Source of the DNA: Pirellulales bacterium
GTDB lineage: Bacteria > Planctomycetota > Planctomycetia > Pirellulales > JAICIG01
DNA length: 49,725 bases
Direction: 5' to 3'
Assembly (NCBI GenBank): GCA_025927475.1
Contig: JAICLL010000028.1
Location: 1 to 49,725 of the forward strand
Shown here: positions 35,369-45,980 of the stretch, piece by piece
Layout: each line of letters starts with the position of its first letter
Position numbering within the stretch: position 1 is the first letter of the stretch
Notes under the pieces: generated by a model
Database searches by the model: none
Seen by the model: the letters and a program-made list of their open reading frames with translations, nothing else
Told to the model about the DNA's origin: nothing
Position numbers and translations under genes: made by a program

Positions 35369-37857
35369 CGGGAGGGGATGAGGAGATGAAGACGAGATGG
35401 GAAGATGACTCTGGGCGATGCCCCGTTGTGTTCGCGCGGCTTGCGGCGCTCGTGATGCTGATCATTACGCTGTGGTCGCCGGCGCTGGCGCAGCAGCCGC
35501 CTGTCAATCCACCGCCCGCCAACGCCGCCGCTCCTCCCGCCGAGAAGCCTCCCGTCGAGGCGCCCGCGGCGGACGCGCCCGCCGAAGCGCCCAAGCTCGA
35601 AGAGGCCGAACTGCGGTTCTACGAGCAAGAAGAATTCGATGAAATCACGTTGAACGATGCCGATGCCACGGTGATCCGTGTGCGCCCGCTGCAGCTCGAG
35701 AGCCGGCGCACCGCGCCCGACCCGTCAGCGTTCAAAAAAAGCGATAAGCTGCTAGTTCGGCGGATCGACGATCCCACCGACGAGTATGAGCTGCGCTGGG
35801 GCGATATCGCGCAAGTGCGGTTGTTCGAGCAGCTCGTGCTCGAAAACGCCCTGGAGCTGGTCCACCAAGGCAAAACCGATCCTGCCCGCTTCGACGAAGC
35901 TTACGACTTCTTCGAGTATCTCAAGCAACACTGTCCCGATCTGGAAGGCTTGACGCGCGCCATCGGCCAATACTTATACGAAGAAGCCAGTTCCTGGCAC
36001 CGCCGCGGCAACGACGAAAATGCATTGGCCCTGTTGAGCGAAATCTACGAAGTCGATCGCGATTATCCGCGGCTCGAAACCGCCCTGGGCGCAACCACCG
36101 AAAAGCTGGTCGAGAAGTACGTCGCCCGCGACGACTATCCCGATGCGCGCAGGCTGGTAAGCACGCTGGCCAAGAAGTATCCCAAAAGCGCCAGCGTCGA
36201 AAAGTTGCGGCGGCGTTGGGCCGCGGAGGCGAATAAACTTATTGCCGAAGGCCGCCGGCTGATGCAAGACGATCCCCATCAGGCCTGGGAGCTGGCTTTG
36301 CGCGTGATCTATGTCTGGCCCACGTCGGACGAGGCCGCGAAGTACTTTGAAGATCTCAACCGCCACTATCCTCGAATCGTCGTCGGCGTGACTTCGCCGC
36401 GACCCGCCACGGGCGAGCCGCGGCTGGCCAATTGGGGCGTGCGGCGCAGCGGCCGGTTGCTCAATCGGCTGCTCCTGGAGTTTGCCGGCGCCGGTTCCGA
36501 AGGCGGGCGATACACCTGCCCTTTCGGACAGGTCGAGCACACCGATATTGGACGGCGGCTGATCTTCCGGCTGCAGCGCGGCATTCGCTGGTCGGCGGGC
36601 AAGGGCGATGTCACCGGTTATGAAGTCGCGCGGCAGTTGCTGACGTTGGCCAATCGCCATTACGACGAATTTCAGCGCACCTGGGCCGATCTGTTGGGCG
36701 GCGTCGAGGTGCAAGATGTCTACGAAGTCGGCGTCGATCTGCGCTGGTCGCACGTGCAGCCGCTGGCGCTGTTGGAAACGCCCGTCGTGCCGCTGGGAGC
36801 ACGGGGCGTCACCGGCACGGTCGGTCCTTATCTGCTTGGCGAAAACGCCGAGGGCCGGCAGCAATTTGTCATCAATCCGGCCTATTTCGCCACGACCGAC
36901 GAGCAGCCCAAGGAGATCATCGAGCAATACCTGGCTGACTCGAAGCAGGCGTTCAGCGCCTTGGCGCGGGGGCGCGTGCAGGTGGTCGATCGGCTCAATC
37001 CCTGGGAAGTCGAGAAGTTTCGGACCAACGGCGATTTTGTGGTGGGCGAATACGCCCTGCCCACGATCCATTGCTTGGTTCCCAATGCCAACCACCCCTT
37101 CATGGCGCACCGAGCGTTTCGCAGGGCCTTGCTGTATGGCATCAATCGCGAGGTCATTCTCCGGCATCATCTGCTGCACGACGCGAACCGTGTGGGCTGC
37201 CAAGTGGTGAGCGGGCCGTTTCCCATCGGGCGGAGTTTCGACGATCCGCTGCGGTATGCCTACAACGGTCAGGTGGCGCCGCGGCCCTGGAGCCCGCGGC
37301 TGTCGATGGCGCTGGCGCGCGTGGCGCTGCACGATGTGTCGGAAGCGGCCAAAAAACGCGGCGAAGCGGAAATCAAGGAATTGCCCACGCTCGTGCTGGC
37401 CCATCCGGCACATGACATCGCCCGAGAAGCCTGCCAGGCCATCCAGCGCCACTTGCAAAAAATCCGTTTTACGATCGAGCTGCGCGAATTGCCGCCGGGG
37501 TTGGTTTACCCGCCCGACGACAATTTCGACCTGTTTTATACGGAGCTCGCGGTTCAAGAACCGCTGGCCGACGCGGGGCGGCTGCTAGGACCCGACGGCA
37601 TCGCCGGCCGCTCGAACGCCTATCTGACGCTGGCTCTCGCCGAGCTCGATCGAGCCACCAACTGGCAAGAGGCCCGCCGGATTTTGCAGCGCATTCACCA
37701 ACTGGCGGCGGACGACGTCTCTCTGCTGCCTCTCTGGCAGCTCACCGAGCATTTCGCCTATCACCGCACGCTGAAGGGAATCGAGGACGCGCCGGTCTTG
37801 CTCTACCAAAACATCGAGCGCTGGCAAGGCAAGGTCCTGGTCCCGAAGGAAGAGTGA
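35365..37857 (+). CDS. Family-5 solute-binding protein with N-terminal extension
   Basis: The 830-residue exported protein combines a signal peptide (LAALVMLIITLWSPALA), a Pro/Ala-rich stretch, a helical repeat-like region (about 90-320) and a C-terminal domain of the DppA/OppA extracellular solute-binding family. Family features include LIFRLQRGIRWSAGKGDVTG, FRRALLYGINREVIL and the ending LLPLWQLTEHF. Such proteins bind peptides, nickel or oligosaccharides for ABC importers. No ABC permease is near, so here it may serve the ExbB/ExbD machine instead. It starts with an ATGA overlap and ends with the next gene's ATG overlapping its stop. Confidence 0.8.
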   Translation: MTGGDEEMKTRWEDDSGRCPVVFARLAALVMLIITLWSPALAQQPPVNPPPANAAAPPAEKPPVEAPAADAPAEAPKLEEAELRFYEQEEFDEITLNDADATVIRVRPLQLESRRTAPDPSAFKKSDKLLVRRIDDPTDEYELRWGDIAQVRLFEQLVLENALELVHQGKTDPARFDEAYDFFEYLKQHCPDLEGLTRAIGQYLYEEASSWHRRGNDENALALLSEIYEVDRDYPRLETALGATTEKLVEKYVARDDYPDARRLVSTLAKKYPKSASVEKLRRRWAAEANKLIAEGRRLMQDDPHQAWELALRVIYVWPTSDEAAKYFEDLNRHYPRIVVGVTSPRPATGEPRLANWGVRRSGRLLNRLLLEFAGAGSEGGRYTCPFGQVEHTDIGRRLIFRLQRGIRWSAGKGDVTGYEVARQLLTLANRHYDEFQRTWADLLGGVEVQDVYEVGVDLRWSHVQPLALLETPVVPLGARGVTGTVGPYLLGENAEGRQQFVINPAYFATTDEQPKEIIEQYLADSKQAFSALARGRVQVVDRLNPWEVEKFRTNGDFVVGEYALPTIHCLVPNANHPFMAHRAFRRALLYGINREVILRHHLLHDANRVGCQVVSGPFPIGRSFDDPLRYAYNGQVAPRPWSPRLSMALARVALHDVSEAAKKRGEAEIKELPTLVLAHPAHDIAREACQAIQRHLQKIRFTIELRELPPGLVYPPDDNFDLFYTELAVQEPLADAGRLLGPDGIAGRSNAYLTLALAELDRATNWQEARRILQRIHQLAADDVSLLPLWQLTEHFAYHRTLKGIEDAPVLLYQNIERWQGKVLVPKEE

Positions 37858-39452
37858 TGGCTGAACCGGCTCGCCAATTCGATGCGGAAACAACCTCGCA
37901 AGAAAGTTCTAAAGGGAACAGACTCCGTGCCGTTCCGTGTAGAGCGGGGCGACGTCGATTCGCAGTTCGCCCAACGGCACGCAGTCCGTTGCTTATCGAT
38001 GCCGTGGTCGCCTGCGTCGCCGCTCTTTGGTTCGCGTCATTCGTCAGCCGTGCTTCGGCCCAGTCGGTTTGGGAGTTGACGCCCTATCGTATTCGTGCGC
38101 TGGTCGATGTCGAGTCTCGCCCCGAACTGACGACGCGGTTGATCGCGCGCATGTATGCCTGCGCCAGCGAGCGCGCCGACACCGCGGTCGGCGCGGCGTG
38201 GGAATTGCGCATCGAGCCGGCCCCGCCCGAACTGATCCGACCGCTGCGAAGCGGATTGGCGAAACTCTCGTGGGACGATTTGCCACCCTCCCTGATCGAC
38301 GATGCCGAGAGCCAGGCCGATAAGCTATTGTTGTGCTCGGTGCGGGCCGCCGCGGGCGGATACACGATTGAAGCCCGCGACTTCGATCTGCATGCGCGGC
38401 TGGTCGGCTCGCCGGTGAAGTTTGCCGCGGCACAGCGCGAACAACTGCCCGACTTGCTGTTTCAGGCTCTCTACGCGGCGTTCGCTCCGTTGGCCCAAAT
38501 CGAAGACGTCGAGGAAGACAAGGAAACCAAAGAGACAAAAGTCGTGCTGCGGCTGCGGGCGGCTTCGTTGCCGCCGCTCGACCCACAGCTCACCTGGGCA
38601 AAGCCGGGCGACGTGTTTCGGCCGGTTCGCCGCTACAACGAGCGCGACGGCAGCCTCAAGCGAATCAATCCGCTGGAATGGACGTTTCTCACGGTCGACA
38701 GCGTCAACGCGGCTGAGCTGAACTGCAAGCTGTTCAGCGGCATGCGCAGCCCGCTCACGGGCCGGCGGCGCGGCAAGGTGGAAATGCTGGCGCTGCTGGC
38801 CCGGCCCACGGGCGGCGCGACTCGCCTGCTCGTCCGTTCGCGGGCCTTGGGCGGCGACCCCGCGACCAGCCGCCCGATGTCGGGCTATGCCATCTATTCG
38901 CACCCGTCCGATTCGCCCCGCACCGTGCTCGTCGGGCGGACCGATGGCGACGGCCGCCTGACCATTCCCGCCGGCGAATCGCCGCTGCGCATCTTGATGG
39001 TCAAGCACGGCGCCGACATGCTGGCCCGCTTGCCCATGATGCCCGGCCTCGAGCCTGAACTGACAGCAGACATTCCCGACGACGATCAGCGCCTGGTGGC
39101 CGAAGGCGTCATCATCGGCATCCAGGAGAAATTTGTCGACACGATTGCCCGCCGCGCCGTGCTGATCAAGCAGGTCAAGACCGGTCTGGAAGAAGGCCAG
39201 CTCGAGATTGCCGAGAAGCGCATGGAAGAGCTGCGCAAGCTGCCGCGCCAAGACGATTTTCTGAATGAGATCCGCAACGAAAAACAACGGGCGGCGCCGG
39301 ACGACCCGCGCATCCAGAAGAAAGTCGACAAGCTGTTTGATGATACGCGGGAAATCGTGATTCGCTTTCTCAACCCGGCAGATCTCGACGCCCTGGAGAG
39401 CGAATTGGGGGCGGCCTTGCGCAGCCAACCGAAAGCGGCCGCGGGCGGGTGA
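37857..39452 (+). CDS. Exported protein of unknown function, last gene of the ExbB operon
   Basis: The 531-residue protein begins with a basic stretch and a hydrophobic segment (about residues 48-68, LLIDAVVACVAALWFASFVS, ending ASAQS), fitting export or a membrane anchor. The rest is soluble and mixed alpha/beta. A possible beta-sandwich (SGYAIYSHPSDSPRTVLVGR, then GRLTIPAG) precedes a charged helical C-terminus (about 425-500). I recognise no family. The start ATG overlaps the TGA of the solute-binding gene (TGATGG). An in-frame GTG one codon upstream is an alternative. Coupling to the operon is clear from the spacing. Confidence 0.65.
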   Translation: MAEPARQFDAETTSQESSKGNRLRAVPCRAGRRRFAVRPTARSPLLIDAVVACVAALWFASFVSRASAQSVWELTPYRIRALVDVESRPELTTRLIARMYACASERADTAVGAAWELRIEPAPPELIRPLRSGLAKLSWDDLPPSLIDDAESQADKLLLCSVRAAAGGYTIEARDFDLHARLVGSPVKFAAAQREQLPDLLFQALYAAFAPLAQIEDVEEDKETKETKVVLRLRAASLPPLDPQLTWAKPGDVFRPVRRYNERDGSLKRINPLEWTFLTVDSVNAAELNCKLFSGMRSPLTGRRRGKVEMLALLARPTGGATRLLVRSRALGGDPATSRPMSGYAIYSHPSDSPRTVLVGRTDGDGRLTIPAGESPLRILMVKHGADMLARLPMMPGLEPELTADIPDDDQRLVAEGVIIGIQEKFVDTIARRAVLIKQVKTGLEEGQLEIAEKRMEELRKLPRQDDFLNEIRNEKQRAAPDDPRIQKKVDKLFDDTREIVIRFLNPADLDALESELGAALRSQPKAAAGG

Positions 39453-39855
39453 GCCTCCGGCGGCGATCGTCTCCGGCGGCAGTCGCACTTTATGTATTCT
39501 TTCGTGATTGCCATAGCCCGCCGTTGGCCAAAAGCTTGCCGCATCGAGTCGATACATCAACCGTCTTTTGCAAGTGCCTCAAGCGAGGGTTTCTGGTGGC
39601 CGGTTGCCGGCGCCTGGTCGAGTAGCTCATCCCACGGCCAGCTTGCCCCGGGCGAGAGCAGACGCGTCAGGCAGGCGCCTCAATCTGCATCATACCAGGC
39701 TGCTGGCTTGGACAGTTTTCGGGCTTGAAACCGCCGGCGACCGGGCGTGTGCCTGACGCGCAAAACAATGGGCGGGAGCACTCAGGCACGGCAATTGCCT
39801 TTCCTGGGCTGCGGGCGAAATCGTTTATGGCGAATCTTGAGAGAGAGGGTGAGGT
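39453..39855. other. Intergenic region with possible structured RNA
   Basis: No coding frame is convincing in this 400-bp gap. Bases 39663-39673 (CGCGTCAGGCA) and 39750-39760 (TGCCTGACGCG) are perfect 11-bp complements closing a 76-base interior. Inside it, 39695-39700 and 39706-39711 pair (CCAGGC/GCTTGG) around TGCTG. A closed stem with an inner hairpin could be a structured RNA or a leader of the small gene at 39856. I match it to no known riboswitch. Confidence 0.3.
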
Positions 39856-40086
39856 ATGTCACTTGAACGTTGGGTAATCCGAACTGTAGTGGCCGTTCTT
39901 TGTGTAGCCGTGGGGACCGGAGAAGCATTGGCGCATGGCGGCGGACACGGGGGAGGACATGGCGGCGGCGCCTGCCTTGTAAGGATGCCGAACCGGGGCT
40001 GCGTCGCGAACCTAGCGAGCCTCCGATCGCTTTTGACGAACAAGGGCGGCAATGCCGGTCGGGTCTGTAGGGAACGGACTCCGTGA
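39856..40086 (+). CDS. Small exported Gly/His-rich protein
   Basis: The 76-residue product has a signal peptide (MSLERWVIRTVVAVLCVAVG, ending GEALA) followed by AHGGGHGGGHGGG, a Gly/His repeat that may bind metal, and then an unrelated-looking basic tail. Planctomycetes have many exported peptides starting like this, usually with a longer Gly-rich body, so this copy may be truncated after the repeat. The start is set by a purine-rich site (GAGGGTGAGG) just before the ATG. Confidence 0.6.
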   Translation: MSLERWVIRTVVAVLCVAVGTGEALAHGGGHGGGHGGGACLVRMPNRGCVANLASLRSLLTNKGGNAGRVCRERTP

Positions 40087-40283
40087 TGTTCCGCATGCCG
40101 CCCAGCTTGGGCGGCGGCGGCCATCCCACGGCGCCGGGCGACCTCTTCGCGCCGCACGGCATCTGCCTCGACTCGCGGGGCATGTTTACGTGGCCGAGGT
40201 CGCACAATCAGCCGGCGGCAGCCGCGGCCTCGCCTCACCCGACTGGCCAGACCTTGCAAAAATTCGTGCAGACTGCACGATGA
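40083..40283 (+). pseudogene. NHL-repeat beta-propeller protein remnant
   Basis: One frame reads GDLFAPHGICLDSRG, the family phrase before a D-x-Y-V-x-E-V strand. The continuation HVYVAEV is in the next frame, and the end TLQKFVQTAR, typical of the family, is back in the first frame. Two frameshifts within about 110 bp and the lack of upstream sequence show a broken remnant. The intact family is a six-bladed propeller of the lactonase/NHL type. Confidence 0.55.
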
Positions 40284-40448
40284 AAGGCTGGCGCCGCGCC
40301 GGGCGTGCATCTTGACTTGCGGGTTGCGGACCGCCATCTTGCTACCTTACGATTGGAAGAATCGTCGGGTGCGAAGCCCGCCGGGCCGCTGCCGCACTGG
40401 AGGGTTGCGGCACCGGAACCCTGCCGCACTGGAGCGGTGGGCATTGGA

Positions 40449-42082
<1,634 letters not shown>

Positions 42083-42122
42083 GATTGCACCTTGCTTTTC
42101 GTTTGGCCAGCGGTCGCCGGCC

Positions 42123-42818
42123 TTATCGTAGCTCTTCGGCCATTCGCTGCAAAACGCGGCGGACTTGGACTTGGTTCCACGGCTTGCCGCGGCGCGTTGT
42201 GTGGCCCAGCTTATTCAGTTCGTCGGCAATCGCTTGTTGGGCGAAGCCCTTGCTCCGCAACTCGCGGACGATCGGTGCCAGGTCGCTGTACGCTTCGGCG
42301 GCCTTTGCTCGAATCGCCACGCCAGCGGCCTTGGCGCCACGTAGGCGGGCTTCGTGGTCTAAGTTGCGGCATTGCTTCAGTTGCCCGCCCAACTTGCCAC
42401 CGCGGCTCTTGTACGCTGCCAGGGCAGCTTTCGTGCGGGCGGAGATAGCTTCGGCTTCGGCTTCGGCAACGGCGGCCAAAATGTGCAAGGTCAACTTGTT
42501 CGCGGCGGGGTTATCGACGGCCACGAAGTCGGCCTTGGCTTCCATGATGCGGCTCAAGAATGCCACGTTGCGGGCAAGCCGATCTAGCTTGGCCACAACG
42601 AGCGTAGCTCGGCTTCGCTTGGCATGGCTCAACGCCTTGGCCAGTTCGGGGCGGTCGCTCTTGCGGCCCGATTCAACTTCCACGTAACAGCGAACCACGG
42701 TTGCCCCATTCGCTTTGGCGTAGGCGTCGATAGCGGCTTGCTGGGCTTCAAGCCCTAACCCGCTCGCACCTTGCCCGGCGGTTGAAACTCGCACGTATCC
42801 GATGATCGGCTTGGCCAT
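42123..42818 (-). CDS. Serine recombinase (resolvase/invertase family)
   Basis: The 231-residue protein has the resolvase N-terminal domain with nucleophile S12 in IIGYVRVSTAGQGASGLGLE, the conserved DRLARN segment (VVAKLDRLARNVAFL), and a C-terminal helix-turn-helix (FAQQAIADELNKLGHTTRRG). It could invert, resolve or excise DNA. Together with the tyrosine integrase it gives the element two unrelated recombinases. The start MAKPIIGYV follows the Shine-Dalgarno GGGAG; a longer frame adds 16 residues without similarity. It ends 41 bp before the integrase start, so the two are likely co-transcribed. Confidence 0.92.
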   Translation of the reverse strand: MAKPIIGYVRVSTAGQGASGLGLEAQQAAIDAYAKANGATVVRCYVEVESGRKSDRPELAKALSHAKRSRATLVVAKLDRLARNVAFLSRIMEAKADFVAVDNPAANKLTLHILAAVAEAEAEAISARTKAALAAYKSRGGKLGGQLKQCRNLDHEARLRGAKAAGVAIRAKAAEAYSDLAPIVRELRSKGFAQQAIADELNKLGHTTRRGKPWNQVQVRRVLQRMAEELR

Positions 42819-42909
42819 GATTTTCGCTCCCTTGCTGGCGTGTATTTGGTATCGGTCGCTCAACAAGGGTAAATATACACAATCATCAACGGTCGGTCAA
42901 GTAGTTGTC

Positions 42910-43170
42910 TCACGATTGTTTGCCCGGCTTCCGGGCGGTTTTCTTGGTCGCCGGGGCCTTGGTCTTACCCTTGGCCCGCCGTAAAGCTCGCCGGATTGCA
43001 TTAGCTTGCTCGGCTGCAAAGTGGCGGTCATCAGCCGACAGCCGGCGGTCGGAAGCCAGGCGGCCAGCGTAGGCGGCCACGCCGGCAGCTACGTCGGGTT
43101 CAAGGGCGGCAATGGAATCGGCCCAAGCGTCAAGGGCGGCTTGGGCTTCGAGGTCGGTCGGTCGCTTCAT
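42910..43170 (-). CDS. Small basic element protein of unknown function
   Basis: The 86-residue product (MKRPTDLEAQAALDAWADSI...) is helical, with a Lys-rich tail (GKTKAPATKKTARKPGKQS) that suggests nucleic-acid binding. It lies between the serine recombinase and a TubC-like gene on the minus strand and shares their orientation. I recognise no family. Confidence 0.6.
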   Translation of the reverse strand: MKRPTDLEAQAALDAWADSIAALEPDVAAGVAAYAGRLASDRRLSADDRHFAAEQANAIRRALRRAKGKTKAPATKKTARKPGKQS

Positions 43171-43183
43171 TCGTTCGGTTTCC

Positions 43184-43513
43184 TTAGTTCAATGACGTTG
43201 GCCTGTAGCCGATAAACACTCCACACTTGCGGCATACGCTTTTCACCCAACCGCGTTCCGTTGCCGTGGTATCGTGCCAGTCAGCCGGGTTGACGTGCGA
43301 TCGGCACCGCTCGCCAGTGGCCTCAACGAGGGCGGTTGCCGGTGGCTTCGGTGACAGCAAGGCCAGTAAGTCGGCCTTTGCCGCTCGCACGCGGTCAACT
43401 AGGTCTGGCGTAGCTTGCCCTTTGCGAACGCCGATAACCAGTCGCTCGCCGTTGGCTGCCAGCGTAATGCCGGCGGCCCGCAATTCAATCAGTAGTTCGC
43501 CAGCGGCGGTCAT
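43184..43513 (-). CDS. TubC-like N-terminal domain protein with zinc-binding C-terminus
   Basis: The 109-residue protein begins with a pattern found in the TubC N-terminal docking domain (ELLIELRAAGITLAANGERL followed by LVDRVRAAKADLLALL). This small fold also occurs widely in planctomycete and phage-like mobile elements. The C-terminal half has Cys/His residues (CRSHVNPADWHD, then CRKCG) that could bind zinc. It overlaps the DUF3102 gene by 4 bp (ATGA). Role in the element is unknown. Confidence 0.65.
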   Translation of the reverse strand: MTAAGELLIELRAAGITLAANGERLVIGVRKGQATPDLVDRVRAAKADLLALLSPKPPATALVEATGERCRSHVNPADWHDTTATERGWVKSVCRKCGVFIGYRPTSLN

Positions 43514-44379
43514 TCAATCTCGATAAGCTTCAACTCTTCGGCTTGCGGCAACGCGGCGGCATGGCTTTCGATCGGTGCATCAGCGGCCAGCATCTTCGGC
43601 AGAATGCCGGATGATCGGCATTGCCGACAACCAACGCCGTTGCCCTTGCAGTAGGGGCACTCGCAATGCGGCCTTGTGTCGCGTAGCACTTGCGCGGCGT
43701 TTTGCAGCTTCGCCCGAAGCTCCGATAGTTTGTGATCGTCAAGGAATGCGCCGCCGTAGCCTTCGGCCAGTTTCTTGGCTTCGGGGTAAACCGACGTGAT
43801 TTGCCGGATGAGCGCGTCGAATTGTTTGCCGTCGGCAAGCCCAGCGGCTAGCGGGTCATCTTCGTTGCCCAGCCATTCGTCATCATCGGCTTGAATGTCC
43901 GGGGCTTCGGGGCCGGCTTCCGGTTCAGTGTAGCTCGGCGAATCGTCTGTCTGTTCGTCCCGCTCCGTGTTGCGCGGCGGATTGTCGAATCGGGGTACGT
44001 CGCCGCTCACGTTGCTACCGTCTGGCGAAACGTCCGGGGCTTCCGTATCGCCGGCCTTGCCCGGTGCGGCGATAAGTTTCAATGCCGCGTCCAAGGTCAA
44101 ATCGGCAGTTGTCTGCCGATTTGCTTCAATCGCCGGCCAATGTTTTGCGGCCCGCATATACGCGCTCGCCGTCCGCTCCGAACCGTCGAAATGGTCCACA
44201 AGCCACTTGAGCCAACCACCGTGGCCTACCGCGGCCTTGGCTTCGGCGAGTAGTCGCCCACACTCCGCCGCGTGTTCCACCGCGTTACATGCGGCCAATC
44301 GAGCGTTGCGGTGCGCTTCGTTGATTGCTTGAGCCAGGTCCACAGTAGCTAGGTCGCTTCCATGCGTTGCAACGAGCAT
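43510..44379 (-). CDS. DUF3102-like protein
   Basis: The 289-residue protein has a DUF3102-type N-terminal domain (NEAHRNARLAACNAVEHAAE, then GHGGWLKWLVDHFDGSERTA and YMRAAKHW), seen in mobile elements and plasmids and related to DNA-binding partition or replication accessory proteins. An acidic linker (about 110-180) leads to a small Cys-rich region (CECPYCKGNGVGCRQC) that looks like a DnaJ-type zinc finger. The start MLVATHGSD follows GGAGAG; a longer frame overlaps the upstream gene's end. One of the two shared palindromes lies inside it (44098-44123). Confidence 0.7.
   Translation of the reverse strand: MLVATHGSDLATVDLAQAINEAHRNARLAACNAVEHAAECGRLLAEAKAAVGHGGWLKWLVDHFDGSERTASAYMRAAKHWPAIEANRQTTADLTLDAALKLIAAPGKAGDTEAPDVSPDGSNVSGDVPRFDNPPRNTERDEQTDDSPSYTEPEAGPEAPDIQADDDEWLGNEDDPLAAGLADGKQFDALIRQITSVYPEAKKLAEGYGGAFLDDHKLSELRAKLQNAAQVLRDTRPHCECPYCKGNGVGCRQCRSSGILPKMLAADAPIESHAAALPQAEELKLIEIE
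44098..44123. repeat. Shared palindrome, copy 1 (inside the DUF3102 gene)
   Basis: Perfect 11-bp arms CAAATCGGCAG and CTGCCGATTTG surround TTGT. The same AAATCGGCAGT core forms a longer palindrome at 46525-46554. Copy 1 encodes the residues around NRQTTADLT. Confidence 0.85.
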
Positions 44380-44439
44380 TAAGAAAACTCTCCACGATTC
44401 AAAGTCAGCCGCGAAGCCGGCGGCCACGGCTTGCACCAG

Positions 44440-45642
44440 TCATAGCGGTGCGAGGTAGCGATACTCACTCGCCTTGTGTGTGATAAGCCCGCCACGCTCG
44501 ACAAGCGACAGAATGCCGACTCGGCGTAGACCGTTTAGCCACTTGGCCGCGGTCGGGAAGCTAACGCCCAGCAACTCGTGAGCAGCGCGGCACGAAAGGT
44601 AAAAAGGTTCGTCGCCAGCTTCGCGTTGAAGCTCGGCACAAAGGCCAACGAGTAGTTGCAACGCCGGGTGGTCAAGCTCGCGGGCAACGTCGGGCGCGCC
44701 GCGCTCAACGGCACGTTTCAACGCCACGGCAATCGGCTCCATGCCGGCGGGATACTTCACGTTCGACCAGGCGGCCAGAAACGCGAACCACGATTCGTAC
44801 CACGGCTTCGTTGCGATCTTGGGCAACGCTCGCCGGTGCCATTCCTTGACGTGCGGTTCAAGCTCGCCGGCTTCGGCGTTGGCCAACGCCGGAATAGCTT
44901 TCAAGTGCCGTGCGAATCGGAAAAGACACTTGCAGCGTTGCCCGGTCCCGCTCGGCAATGTCCGCTCGATTGCCAGCTCGACGGCTTCGGCCACCGTATC
45001 GGCGGCTTGGGCTACACAACGCTGTGTGTTCTGTGTCCTACTGTGTCTACTGTGTTCACTGTGTCCTACTGTGTAGCCCGGCGGGATGAAGCCCGATTCG
45101 AGTAGGTCAACGATCGGCAGTTCGCCGTCGGGCAGGGGCACAAGCCAGCGGTAGACGTGGCCCGACGGGTGAACCGACGGCGGAAGTGCGGAGTAGCAGC
45201 CGACTCCGCAGCGCAGCTCGCCGTCGGCAAGTGCGATCGCGCCGCGCCCGATGGGCTTGCCGGTCTTGTTGCGGACAGCTTGAACGCTGCCAGGCGGTGC
45301 GATGAAGTAGACGTGCCTGCCGCGCGAAGTCGCAACCGTGGGAAGTGTGCGGGCTAGATCGGGGTGGTTGCTCGCCCATTCGTGATAGGCGTCTACGTCG
45401 TCAAAGTCTCGGCTGGCCAGCCCGCCGGAAACTTCCCCGAACACAACCGCGATACCGTAATCGTTGTCGCCGTTGAACCACTTCAGCAGTTGCGGTTCCG
45501 CGGCCCGCTCGTCTTGGTATCGCTTCCACTTGGTCGCCGGCAGCTTGCTTGCGCGGTGCGTCGGAATGATCGACCAACCGCGGCCAGCGTAGTCGAGCGC
45601 CGCAGCCAGTAGCGGCGTAGTGCGAGATAGGGTAGAATCCAT
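44440..45642 (-). CDS. Bifunctional primase-polymerase (Prim-Pol) replication protein
   Basis: The 400-residue protein carries an archaeo-eukaryotic-type primase-polymerase domain at the N-terminus: AALDYAGRGWSIIPTH, the metal-binding D79-F-D81 in LASRDFDDVDAYHEW, the RGRHVYF motif near 110, and a further conserved acidic residue around 130-150. The C-terminal half holds a winged-helix-like region (YLSCRAAHELLGVSFPTAAK) that may bind origin DNA. No helicase domain is fused, unlike many plasmid homologues. It suggests that the element replicates after excision. It stops 61 bp before the DUF3102 start. Confidence 0.82.
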   Translation of the reverse strand: MDSTLSRTTPLLAAALDYAGRGWSIIPTHRASKLPATKWKRYQDERAAEPQLLKWFNGDNDYGIAVVFGEVSGGLASRDFDDVDAYHEWASNHPDLARTLPTVATSRGRHVYFIAPPGSVQAVRNKTGKPIGRGAIALADGELRCGVGCYSALPPSVHPSGHVYRWLVPLPDGELPIVDLLESGFIPPGYTVGHSEHSRHSRTQNTQRCVAQAADTVAEAVELAIERTLPSGTGQRCKCLFRFARHLKAIPALANAEAGELEPHVKEWHRRALPKIATKPWYESWFAFLAAWSNVKYPAGMEPIAVALKRAVERGAPDVARELDHPALQLLVGLCAELQREAGDEPFYLSCRAAHELLGVSFPTAAKWLNGLRRVGILSLVERGGLITHKASEYRYLAPL

Positions 45643-45707
45643 TCGTCAAGCTCATTCGACGAAGCCGGCCAGCCGCCAAGCGTGCCGGCTTTCGTCGTTT
45701 ATAGGGG

Positions 45708-45980
45708 TCAAGTCAATCCGTTTCTCTCGGCCTGCCAAACGTCCCGCGGCGGGCAGCCGGCATCGCACCAGCGGCGAAGCTCATCGACGCTCCACCGCAC
45801 GGAACGTCCGCAGCGAATCGGCAATGGGCAACGTCCGCTCGAATGCAGCGCCCACCATTGCCGAACCGATACATGGAACATGCTGGCGGCGGCAGCGGCA
45901 TCGACGGCAATCGGCCAATGGACGATCGGCGTAGCGGCAGCGGTGCCAGGGGCACTCTCGATAGCACTCATTGCGATCAT
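45708..45980 (-). CDS. Small helix-turn-helix protein, excisionase-like
   Basis: The 90-residue protein contains a MerR/excisionase-type winged helix: AAAAASMFHVSVRQWWALHS, then LPIRCGRSVRWSVDELRRWC. Such proteins bend DNA at attachment sites to direct excision, or act as regulators. It overlaps the upstream HTH gene by 4 bp (ATGA), so both are translated together. Which of the two is the excisionase cannot be decided from sequence. Confidence 0.75.
   Translation of the reverse strand: MIAMSAIESAPGTAAATPIVHWPIAVDAAAAASMFHVSVRQWWALHSSGRCPLPIRCGRSVRWSVDELRRWCDAGCPPRDVWQAERNGLT

Noticed and set aside
35974..37557. A 527-codon minus-strand frame antisense to the solute-binding protein
   Set aside because: It is a GC-driven antisense shadow with no recognised domain, whereas the plus-strand frame has a signal peptide and family-5 binding motifs and is fully integrated in the operon.
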